DNA of 64,000 nucleotides from Crambe crambe (lineage: Eukaryota > Porifera > Demospongiae > Poecilosclerida > Crambeidae). The position numbers and the translations under genes are program-made. The stretch is from contig OZ004587.1 of NCBI GenBank assembly GCA_963924555.1, positions 5,084,001-5,148,000 of the forward strand, given 5' to 3'. How positions within the stretch are numbered: the first letter of the stretch is position 1; the number at the start of each line of letters is the position of its first letter. Shown here in pieces: positions 32,671 through 43,180 of this stretch. The notes beneath the pieces are model-generated. The model did no database searches, had not been told where the DNA came from, and saw only the letters and a list, made by a program, of their open reading frames with translations.

Positions 32671-34361
32671 ATTTATGTGATTCAGAACTGTTTGTATCAA
32701 TGTATAATATCATTCACCATAATAATTTATCAGTGCACTTCAATAATATAATGACTGTAATTATATTATATTTTGGTAGCTATCCTTTGCGCATTGCAAA
32801 TGCTTCTCTCTTAGCTATACACATGTAGAGAAACCTTACTAATTTTAATCACCATTAATGGGAATTGTTAGTTCTGATAATATGTCGGTGGGGATGTGTA
32901 TTGTATTGTTACAATACATCATGGATAGTTATGTCATAGTTGCACATTATGTTTATTGATCTTTGCGAAGAAAGTGGTTCAAAGTTCTAAGAATTTATTT
33001 TATTAGCTATGTTCTAGCTAAGATTTGATTAGTATAGCTAGCTAGATTTAAAATTTAATTATAACAGCAGCTAACATGTATTTTTAATCATACTGTAAAA
33101 AAATGGTGTGTTCATTCGCACTTAAAAAATTCAACACACATGTTTAATACTAAACATCAAAGGTTGCCATATAGTACACATCAAAGATTGCCGTAGTACA
33201 CATCAAAGGTTGTCATGGCAACAGCTGTACTGTGCATGCATAAGATTTGATTATGGCTAAAGTAGCTATAGCTACACAGCTACAGTAAAACCTCGAAACA
33301 ATGGGACTCTGAAGACTAGGTGGTAATTTCGTTATTCTGAACTATGGCCAAGCCCATTGAATTGAATGAATGGCCAGACACAATCACACATTTAAAAATC
33401 ATGGGTGCCCTTGGCTTAGCTATACATAGTAGCATCTGATTCACTGTTTTCCTTGTGCTATCATCGATCATTGATTCAACATTTCATAATACATACTGTG
33501 ATTATTATGAGCTGTTCCAGAGGTTTTCCATTCTCTCCCCACTTTTGTGATTCCTAATTATAACTAGAACTAGCCTGCACCTGCAGATGATCAACACAAG
33601 CTAGCAACATCTGCAAGAAATAGCTACCTGTTCCCATAGTGGTTACACCAAGTAGTGTGTTGGCTTGCTATGCGCATGGAGACTCCTGACTTGACCAGGT
33701 TTTTTTCCTTTAACTAGCTATGATAGTAAATATGCACAAACACATTATTATACAGAAATAGAATCAAGGTAGCTAGCTAACAATAATTATTGCCTATGAT
33801 TAATGATAGTAAATTGGACATTGATAATGTTTGTCATTCAAGATTTCATCACATTGCACAATATTAAACTGAAATGAATGGGAAGATAAATGCTGATATA
33901 ACTCACATGTCTTATGATTTTTAGGTGTTGTGCATGTACTACCTAATACTCTAGATGGTATACAAGGAGGTTGTAGCATAGTTGACCCTTTACCAATCGC
34001 GAGGAAGGTAAACCAGGCGCGTAACCAGGGAGGGGCTCAGGAGCTGCACCGGATGTGTAAATAGCTAGCTAAATTTAACTTCTGCTAACGCTAGAGCTAA
34101 CAGTAGATAATTTTGGTTAGGGGGGGGGGGCAGTAGCCAGGCTACATAGCACAAAAAGTGTGCCATCTAGATCTAGGCCATGCTCCCCGGGAAAATTTGT
34201 CTTTTAGATCCCCTTAGGCCGTACAAACTAAATTCACTGTTTATCGTCACCGCCCGCATCCAAAAAAAATTTATCTTAAAAAAATTCAGAGTTCAGAGTT
34301 CACGTTATAATACAGCACGTGCACCTCAAACAGCTGCTAGCTCTCAACGCTTGCTAGTTTT
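32671..34361. other. Intergenic; repeats only
   Basis: A 28-base tandem (ACACATCAAAGGTTGCC variants) at about 33152-33218. A G run lies at 34119-34129. An element-like end (ACAGTAAAACCTCGAAACAA) lies at about 33281. No gene. Confidence 0.45.
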
Positions 34362-35642
34362 ATGGCGGAGAAACAGTTAGTATCAGCATAGATAGTATAT
34401 TACCGCCCCGGGATTGGAAACGGAACCAATTCCACGGGCAATCCGTGTTATGAAGTCAACGCGCGCGCGCTTAAATCTAATAATTATTATAGAACATACA
34501 GTGATAATGTGCAATACATACAGTGCATGCTACTAGTGATGTGATGGACTCTTCTTCCTCTCCTTATTCATCAGTCGAGGAGGCTACTACACAATAATTA
34601 TACTACACAATATAATAATTACTTTCTGGCTCAGATAGATTTGCATGCACAAGTAAGTGATCACAAAAATTGATGCAGAGTTGCTAATAATATAATATCA
34701 TACCATCAAAATTGTCAATGAACTTCAATGCCAAGATGCAGTCATCAGAGTTACCAACACAATTTTGCTGGAATCAATCCGGCACAGTTACTAGAGAGAC
34801 ACAGGAGCTGTAATGCCAGAACAATTTTTAGGGTCATGTTGCAATCTATAAATGATATTGACACTATTGATCATTTAATACTGGCATGAACTGTGGAGTG
34901 ACCAGGATATCTGGAATGGAGTGCAGCAGTGGAGGTTACATGACCATTACTTTCTTGTACATAGCCGATGCTTCCTTCCTCCCATGAGTGCTCTAAGTAA
35001 TTAGTTTATATTTTCACCATTAATGCAGTAACATGCATCTAATGCCACTCATTTTATAAAAGAAGGATGACTCTACTCACAAAACTAGATAATAAGCACA
35101 AACCTAAGTTATGAAGACTACCATTCCCCCGATAAATTTTCTTCTAGTTTTCTATATCGCTAAAGTGTGGAATTTAGCCATTATACTAGTAGGAATAATT
35201 GAAATTGTGGATGCAAATTATAAATACTAACCGCCGCTTGCAGTTTCCCTGTGAAAGAGCAGCCACACGCCTCCTAGCGGACTGCTGCAGCCTGTTGCTA
35301 CCCACGTAACTAGGTAAGTTTCTTGGTCACAAACCATAACACGGAGTGCCCGCGGAATTTTCAATTAGCCTATGCTACCGTTTCCAATCCCGGGGCGGTA
35401 ATATACTATCTATGGTATCAGTTTCTGTGGTGAGCAAAAATTGTTGTCTTGTTCCTTGGACAGTTAGTTTGGTTGACCCAAGAGACAGTTTCGAAGATCT
35501 ACCAAACCCAATGAGAGCTGGCAAATATGGGACGATTCCTACAGAACCATTGCTTGACCGTGCTGACAGTATTGAAACTATTTTTGTTGGCAACATCAAA
35601 CCATCTTTGTCCATTGTAGGCAAGGACATGAACGTCGTCCAG
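34362..35642 (+). pseudogene. Unknown coding exon interrupted by a transposable element
   Basis: ATG at 34362 opens MAEKQLVS (34362-34386) and is cut by the element 34387-35414. After one copy of the 7-bp duplication, 35422-35642 continues in the same frame and ends at a consensus donor CAG|GTATGT in phase 0. Skipping the element gives an 82-codon exon with no stop: SVVSKNCCLVPWTVSLVDP, then AGKYGTIPTEPLLDRADSIE and IVGKDMNVVQ. The protein is not recognised. The element's last three bases are ATG (35412-35414) in frame with the downstream part, so a shortened product starting MVSVSVV may still be made. Downstream exons were not established. Confidence 0.55.
34387..35414. mobile_element. 1028-bp non-autonomous inverted-repeat element
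   Basis: Inverted termini about 37 bases long start CATAGATAGTATATTACCGC and continue through CCCCGGGATTGGAAACGG. Flanks are GTATCAG on both sides (34380-34386 and 35415-35421), a 7-bp target duplication. The interior has no transposase ORF. A GCGCGC run lies near 34460. Confidence 0.85.
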
Positions 35643-36875
35643 GTATGTCGTACCTTCGAGAGAAAACAATTTTATTACTAACTTTTTTGTGTCGGCCATA
35701 GCTAGCTAGTGTGTTGTTTTTTGATCATAATTATATTGAATATTGACCTCCCTCATGCAAATTTAGAAATCTTGTGACGATAAATAGTGAATTTAGTTTG
35801 CATGGCCTTAGATTACATCTGGAGGTAAATCTGGGTTTACATCACCAATAATTATTATAAACTGTATGTGATGATGAATATTTGGGGGGATTCTACCCCA
35901 ATAATTAGCTAGCTAATATTATTGTAAACATCTATATAGAATTTACAGAAACAAACTATTTTTCAATTTTCATTTCGGTTCAGTTCATCTGTCCTTCTGA
36001 TAATTATTTATAAATTGGTTATTAATTATGTATTCTTGGGAAGTCTACAAGTTATTACACTTCATGTCTGGAAGTAGTTCAATGGTTCAATGGTCGACTA
36101 ATGACAACAAGTGGGCACGTTTTATCCAATAGGTGTAGTTAGGTTAGGGGGGAAGTGGGCATGGTTAAATATATTTTTTCGCACGCTTGCGCTCGGATAT
36201 TTTAAACACCCCCTGGATAAAATCCCGGCCTGTAGTCAATCGCAGGAAGAACACTCCACCTCAACCCAGCAGTTCAGCTGCACCAGCAGCCGTCATCACT
36301 CCCGTGGCTGTTATTATCAAGCGCCAACTTTAATTGAGGTGCCACATCTGCAGGAAGTAGTTGGAAAGGAAGCACCAGAACTGCACTTGAATTACAGTGG
36401 ATATGCGGTCAGTAGCATGGTCACCCAGCCATAAGGATAGCCTCGGCACTGAAGTGCTGCTGGGGATCGCACACCGTGCATGTTCATGCACACCCATGTA
36501 ATACGTGTGTGCAGGTGTGAACAAGATGGAGTAGATAGCCTAGCCACCAGAAATAACCAGCTGTTACTCTTAGTAGATTCAAGTAGAACACGTAGAAATC
36601 TCAGAGAATGGACCGAGAAAGTAACGAATTTAAATGGCAGAGACGAAAGTCTAGGCAAATACGAGATTGAGATCTCATTTCAACAAGTGAATATTTTAAG
36701 TGGGTAATTAGCCAGATATCAGGAAAGGCGAGAACAATGAAATCAAAGACTATAGGCCTTGTATGGAAGTGAATCAGAGGGCACTAACCAGCGAATAATA
36801 ATCATCGTTTCTATCAAGTTGTAACTCATCACATGAATTGACATCTACGTAATTCATTTGACATTCACATACATA
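35643..36875 (+). other. Possible downstream exons of the interrupted gene, unresolved
   Basis: Two stretches read like coding. The first is after CGCAG at 36244 (QAPTLIEVPHLQEVVGKEAP, then HLNYSGYA). The second is after GTGTGCAG at 36517 (CEQDGVDSLATRNN, then LREWTEKVTNLNGRDESLG and ISFQQ before GTGAAT). The phases do not connect cleanly: the first can follow 35642 in phase 0, but the second needs phase 2. About 36725-36790 is a dispersed repeat shared with 9718-9800. Confidence 0.25.
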
Positions 36876-36995
36876 ACCCCTCAATTGTCGACCGGTACTT
36901 TACATCGACCTTTACCATTTTATTGTCGACCTATCACGTGAGCACGGGTGTAACGGAGGGGCTGCGGAGGTGAACGGCGGTGAACGGAGGTAACA

Positions 36996-37588
36996 ATGCC
37001 TAAGCTTAAGAAGAAGAATGCACTGCAAAGAAAAGCCATAATAAGGAGAATCAGCCGCCGGAAAGTCAGCGTAAAGCTCCTAATCGGCCTGCTAAGCTTT
37101 GTAGCTGGTCGAACCAATCTATGTTGGGGGCCATGGAAGCGGGAGTGAACAGAGCTGCTTTGGAACACAGTGTTCCACGAATAACCTTAAAGGATAGGCT
37201 GTCTGGAAGAATTATTCACGGCAGTAATATTGGCCCCAAACCGTACCTTACTCAAGATGAGGAAAAAGAACTTGCAAAGTTTCTTATCAACTGCTTCAAG
37301 ATGGGTTATGGCAAAACAAGGGGGGAAGTTCTAAAAATTGTTGAGGCTGTCGTGAAAAAGAAGGGAAGAAAACATGAAGGCCCGATATCTCAGGGTTGGT
37401 GGTGTTGTTTTCGTCACCGATGGCCTCAGTTGAGTCTACGTAGAGGAGATTCATTTTCCATTGCCCATGAAAAAAAAAATAGAACAAGGACAAAGGAAAG
37501 GCATCAAAAAAGGTTTTTGGTGAGCATTCTGTACCTTCTTTATCTGGAAACAGGAGGAAGCTACCTGGAGAGTTCACTGGATCTGTGA
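36996..37588 (+). pseudogene. Pogo-type transposase N-terminus (HTH-psq and CENP-B-like), decayed
   Basis: ATG at 36996 begins MPKLKKKNALQRK; a one-base shift near 37035 moves to the frame that holds the rest. The region reads GAMEAGVNRAALEHSVPRIT (helix-turn-helix), LSGRIIHGSNIGPKPYLTQD (the linker that marks Tigger/jerky-type transposases), then EEKELAKFLINCFKMGYGK and SQGWWCCFRHRWPQLSLR (CENP-B-type second helical domain). The frame then runs out without the DDE domain. Confidence 0.75.
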
Positions 37589-37917
37589 AGACCTACCCTA
37601 AGAGGAAGAGAATGGACCCTGAAAGCAACCAGGAGGCCAATGAAGATATTTGCTGTGTATGTTTTGGGCTGTATAAAGATGATATTGATGAGTCTGGCTG
37701 CGTATTGGCTGACCGTGAATGGATTCAGTGTAGCAGCAAAGATTGTGGTTTATGGAGCCATGTCTGTTGCCTGGAAGAAACAGATGGAGGCTACAATTGT
37801 GCAATCTGCCAAAACGTGTTTATCTATTATTTTGTGCTTGATAGTGTTATAACTCTTGAATGCTCTATTCATATTATATCAAATTTTATAAGGGACAATG
37901 TGATATCATTACAATAA
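37585..37917 (+). pseudogene. C-terminal PHD-like zinc finger of the transposase
   Basis: Cys/His pattern: CCVC, then WIQCSSKDCGLWSHVCC and CAIC, a PHD-type arrangement that some animal pogo/Tigger transposases carry at the C-terminus. It is in a different frame from the N-terminal part, consistent with an internal deletion joining both ends. TAA at 37915-37917. Confidence 0.65.
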
Positions 37918-38226
37918 AAGTGATAGAAATATTTATAGTATAAAAAGAACCCCTTAAGAATAGGCAACCAAAATATTAGGCAGTGGTCGACAATATAATA
38001 ACTATCGTTAACGGGTGATCCGTTAACTACAATCCCGACCAAAGTAGTTTTCTTTCTAACGATCTTTTCCTATGAAGATTAGCTTGTCAGCGGTCGACAA
38101 AAGATTTGGTGCGAGACCGTTAAATTATCTACGTAGCTACAGGCTCGTTTTTGTTGCATCTTCGTACTTGCAACGGTAAGAAAGATACATAGCTCACAAA
38201 TTAGGTGGTCGACAATTGAGGGCTTA

Positions 38227-39548
38227 CGCTACTTCATTGATTACAAAAACTTAGAATTGAATTTCAACATTATAAGACATTGCCTAAATATATATAGCCA
38301 CCAATGCGGAGGCCTAAGGTCTTTTGTGGTCAGACATAGTAACCACGTGGTCAGACATAGTAACCACGTGGTCACAAAAGAATTTAATTACTAACCATAA
38401 ATTTCCAGTGTGATACATAGAATTTCAATGGGACTATATGAAATGCATTGTTTCTTTGGAATGAAGTATAGAAATTTGCATACAGCTATTATCTGAATAG
38501 GTGAACACATTTACATTTGGATTTATACCTATTCTAGGACTTCATTTAGCAAGCCATGTAATGTTGCCATAGGAATAAATTAAAAGATATCAACAAAAGC
38601 TCACATAGATTTGTAAGAAATGGCTGACCAAAATCAGCCACTGAACTCAAGTATTTGGTGAGAAATAGTTTTTTTATACTTCAAGAGTGATGAAGCTTCA
38701 TATCTTGGGTAAGAATTGTCCTTTCTCCTTCATATTTGTTATAGTGCGTCTTAGTCATGTGGAGTTTCAAGTCCTTAGCTTTGGAGATTGGCTTCCTTAG
38801 CAATCGTGTGGGCGGTATGTCTTAAAGACTAACTCGTTACATTAAGCTTCCTGTTTTTTCCCTTCATGTTTGGTAACGTTTTTAGTAGCTATATCCCTTA
38901 TCAAGTAGATTGTGAGATTGGCTTCCTTGGCAACCATGTGTGTGTGGGGTGTGCCGCCAACCAAGTCTAGCATGGATGACGGGAGATTCCTATGTTTACT
39001 GGAGCAGTGATTAAGGGTGCATTCGTCTAAATTAGGCTAGCGGGGATGATGTATTTATATTATGCAGATTTACATAGAAGGTCCTTTAAAATGTAATTTT
39101 CTGTGTCTGTCAGCCTGGAAAACATACCCTAAGATGTCTGGGCACCCCACTGTGGGACCAACAGTTCCTTGCCGTCTTCAACAGTTGGGGGTATATCCGA
39201 CATGAAATAAACATGATGTCTACTCATCAAGAGGTTCTGCACAGTATTAAAAACCTGTGTTTAGGTTCTGAAGACCTGTGGTTCTGTCTCGTGTTTTTGT
39301 CCATACAGTTATCAAACCAGCTGTTTTACAAGTGTCCATGTTAGGGGTGAGAAGATTAAGAATAGTCTTACAGGCCGGACTGTTCCTGATTCTTAATTTG
39401 GTGACTTTCCATAAATGGGACTACCCCATATCACAAATGAGAGTCACATGATCATGCATGAACTGCCACATGGCACATGCATGGCCACATGGCACATGCA
39501 TGATTCTAATTGGTGGCAATAATACGTACAATAGCATTAACTCCATTC
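38227..39548. other. Intergenic; repeats
   Basis: A 21-base unit (CAGACATAGTAACCACGTGG) is repeated at about 38330-38380. About 38640-38960 is a diverged repeat with two GAGATTGGCTTCCTTGGCAA words; an inverted relative lies at about 53520-53680 in the kinase gene. No gene. Confidence 0.45.
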
Positions 39549-39847
39549 CATAGGTTCCAACTTTCTGAAATGAAAATTAGTGACATGCTCGGATTAATAT
39601 TATACTGTGCCCATAAGCGCAGGTGAAAATCGTTGAAACCACGCCCACTTCTGGTTAACCAAACCCTCTTTCTTAAGCAAGATAGCTGAGTGTCTGTGGC
39701 TGCTTCCGTGGCAGACAATAGGCTTGTAGTTGAGTGTCGGTGGCTTCCGTGGCAGACAATAGGCTTGTAGTAATTTCATGCGTGGCACTTTGATGGAGTG
39801 AAATTGCATGGCTGCCACGGGAGCTTTCGTGACAGTTGGAACCTATG
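39549..39847. mobile_element. CATAGG-family inverted-repeat element, copy 1
   Basis: Termini CATAGGTTCCAACT and AGTTGGAACCTATG, 299 bp. Flanks CCATTC and ACATTC suggest a 5-6-bp target duplication. The interior has a ~48-bp unit (GTGGCTTCCGTGGCAGACAA and TAGGCTTGTAGT) in two copies. Confidence 0.7.
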
Positions 39848-40539
39848 ACATTCACTGTCCACCTATGTGTGTTTTTATTGACAGGCAGGTTAGGGAGGAG
39901 CTAATCCAGGGAGTTTTTGGCTGTCATGGCTGATAGGGTGGTCCTGGCAGCAATCTGTAAAGACTTGTACACACAGTCGCATCATCTGTAAGCAAACACA
40001 TTGCTAAAATTAGCCATTTTTCTCGAACATAATTAAGAATTGAGAAGGAAGACTTCAGCTATTGAGTGTTACTAATATTCTGTGTTTGATATGTGCACAA
40101 GTGGACATGCAGCTTAGTGCTACATACCTCATCTAGATTCCAGTGCTCAACTAGGGGGGTCTAGAAACATGCATGGCTCTCCAGAATCAGTTGTTATCAG
40201 CAACCGGCCATAATTGGAACTAGCCATAATACAATTTTCAAAAGAAGGGATTTTATTGTCAGAGAGTACTCTACAGTCTAACTTTGTAGGGATGGCACGG
40301 ATGCCCCATGGCAGTAGTACTATACATTTCCTTTTTTATAACACTGGAATACTTTTTGGTAATGCCCTATTGGGTGATGACTAGTCTTCCTCAGAATTAG
40401 TCCCTAAAAAACAAGGTGGTTCCTATTGTTGTTACAGGGAAGTTATTGGCTTCCTGTTAAAATATAAGAAGGTTCCTGTTCTACATACTGTAAAGGTGTA
40501 AGGGTGTATTTTTGGTTTCGAGAGTGTGTTTAGCACTCT
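39848..40539. other. Intergenic; no gene seen
   Basis: AT-rich. It includes two hairpin words of the AGAGAGT...ACTCTCT / TAGGGATGGCA family (near 40260-40300 and 40526-40552), the second leading into the tandem array. Confidence 0.45.
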
Positions 40540-41045
40540 CTAAGTAGGGATGGCAGGTCAAAGGTCATAATACTAAAAACTCTTCTTTCTCTTCTACCAC
40601 CCCCTACTAAGTAGGGATGGCAGGTCAAAAGGTCATAAAACTGTATAAACTAACTTTTCTACCAGCAGGAATGGCAGGTCAAAGGTCATAAGACTAAAAC
40701 TATCAGCAGGGATGACAGGTCAAAGGTCATAAGACTTCTTTCTCTTCTATCATGCCAGCAGGGATGGTGGGTCAAAGGTCATAATACTGCATAAACTAAA
40801 AATTGTTCTTTCTCTTCTACCACCCCCTACTAAGTAGGGATGGCAGGTCAAAAGGTCATAAAACTGTATAAACTAACTTTTCTACCAGCAGGAATGGCAG
40901 GTCAAAGGTCATAAGACTAAAACTATCAGCAGGGATGACAGGTCAAAGGTCATAAGACTTCTTTCTCTTCTATCATGCCAGCAGGGATGGTGGGTCAAAG
41001 GTCATAATACTGCATAAACTAAAAATTGTTCTTTCTCTTCTACTA
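40540..41045. repeat. Tandem array with nine nuclear-receptor-type direct repeats
   Basis: A 223-bp unit is duplicated almost exactly (compare 40622-40781 with 40845-41004). Each unit is built of 41-76-bp sub-blocks carrying AGGTCA direct repeats. Perfect DR1 (AGGTCAAAGGTCA) starts at 40555, 40676, 40717, 40899 and 40940; one-mismatch DR1 (GGGTCA first half) at 40769 and 40992; DR2 at 40622 and 40845. DR1 is the preferred site of RXR/HNF4-type receptors. The array lies about 2.2 kb upstream of the kinase start codon. It may simply be a satellite. Confidence 0.85.
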
Positions 41046-42706
41046 GCCCTTGCCCTACAGGTTCTCAGAAGGCTGCAATGAAATACAAAAGAGGCAAGAA
41101 TGTTTAAAAATCTACAATTCATTCACATGCTAAGAATTGATTTTTGTTCTTGTTCTTAATAGATCGATGCACTGACTCATATGAAAACAATCCCCACATT
41201 TACAACTGCTATAGGCAGTGGATGTAAATGTAGGAATTGGTTTGACATAATTATATGAGGCTATACAGTCTAACTAGATTTTAGACCATCTCTAGGCTAC
41301 TAATTTAGAAGAAACTTTTTGCGCTCACTTGTAATAATACGTAGATGTCCTAACTTTACTCCTTATCGAAGTCTGTTTACATAGCTTTACTCCTTATCGA
41401 AGTCTGTGTACACAGAAAACATGCAGAGAACTTCATATACACAGTAAACAATGGAGCTTCATAATAATGTTTACTGGAGCACTAGCATTTTTACTCGTCA
41501 AGAGTATTAGAACTCAAACACCTGCACTGAAGTGATTTGGAGATATGCGGTTTTGTCCACAGTGATCAAACCTGCATGCATGTGGTTACAGTTCCACATT
41601 TGGGATGAGAAGATTAAGATCTTCTGGTCCAGACAATGCCTACTGGCTATAACACTGATGGCAAGCAAAAGGTGCATTATAGTGATAAGTCACCATGGTT
41701 GCAACGGTCAGGCCAGTGAACCCATAGATAGTTGCTGTCACTACGGTGATTTGAAGAATCCTCAGTCAGGATTCCAATCTGAATAAAGGACGCACCAAAC
41801 ATAATTATGAGATGCAAAATTAATAAAGGACACTTAATAATTATTATATCAATGGACAAAATTTTATTCATGCATGCATGCATTCATTTTGCGAGGGTTC
41901 ACTATTATTGTGACTGTGATGAGGGGTAAGTTGAATTCAAATGAGTTGCTGCTGCTACCACGTTCATATAGAGCTGGTAGCAATGTCTGTAGACATTATT
42001 AATTTTTGTCTTCTAGCACTAATATCTTCCTGTTACATAGGTTTACACTCCACGCCAAATCAACCCAAAGCAAAATTTTCTGGGAGAGATTAATTTGAGT
42101 TAATAACATTCCTTTTACTATTGATAGCTAAGCATAGTATGGGCATCACTATTAATAATCTTTTTTTTTTTTTAATCAAAGAAACAAAAAGGGTACCGGT
42201 ACAAGAAATATCGGCTGCTTTGTATATCCTGATTACCAAATATGTAATGAAAGTAAAAGGAAGCTACACCACCTACGAGTAAGCAACCTGAAAAGGAAAA
42301 GGACACTGGTTTTCCCGAAATCCTAACCAAAACTTTTGCTATCAAAGGCTCTCAAATGGGATCAATATTATTGCTTTCATCCAAAAGATTATCTTTACTG
42401 ATTAAAATAATAATAGAATTGATGATGTCCATAAAGTCAAAACATTACCAGCTTTCAGTGGAGGTATCACTGACATATAAAATCATAAAAATTAATCATA
42501 CCAGGAAAAAGAGGACATTAAACAACATAAAAATATATATATACCAGGAAAACAGATCAGTAGAAATGTGATGATTCAAATTTTACCTTCTTTTCTTTCG
42601 GCCTTTCATCAAATGATTCAATCATCACCTGAAGAAACAACGACCATACATTAGCTAGCCCAAGAATGGAAACAAAACTCTTCATGACAGACTACTCTGA
42701 GGCTGA

Positions 42707-42768
<62 letters not shown>

Positions 42769-43180
42769 TTCCCTGTAACCATTTATATTTGTCATTGTGG
42801 ACTTGAAAAGTGGTAAATACATTGACTATTCAAAATTGCTCCCTCCAAAACACTAGCACACAATCATTTTGACAGGGGTTGCCCTACAGACTTACTACTC
42901 GCCTTAATGGACTGTATACCACCAATAGACTCAGGAAGTAATAGGGTGGGCGTGCGAGACTAAATAATTATTGTTGTCATGATTCGACTCGAACTCGAGG
43001 TCATAGGTCACGTTTAGCCATGCCCCACCATTATAATTATCTATCCTATGCGACAAGGGCGGGGCTCCGCGAGACCACGGAAATGTACGGTGCAATAATG
43101 ACTCGCCACGCCTATACATAGATCGTTAAAAGCAAGTAGCTAGCTCATTGTTCACCGTAGCAGTTAGCTAGCTATTTGCG
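41046..43180. other. Intergenic upstream of the receptor kinase
   Basis: A 30-base tandem (CTTTACTCCTTATCGAAGTC) lies at about 41357-41408. A (CT)n microsatellite lies at about 42709-42764. ORFs are short and AT-rich; no gene supported. No clear TATA box precedes 43181. Confidence 0.45.
42709..42764. repeat. (CT)n microsatellite
   Basis: Uninterrupted CT dinucleotides of about 55 bases. Confidence 0.95.

Larger units (their letters stand above)
36876..38224 (+). mobile_element. Internally deleted pogo/Tigger-type DNA transposon
   Basis: Terminal inverted repeats ACCCCTCAATTGTCGACC (left) and, read inward, AGCCCTCAATTGTCGACC (right), one mismatch, between TA dinucleotides (36874-36875, 38225-38226). 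It carries the N-terminal DNA-binding part of a pogo-superfamily transposase and a C-terminal PHD-like finger, but the DDE catalytic core is missing. At 1.35 kb it is far shorter than an autonomous element. Confidence 0.8.
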
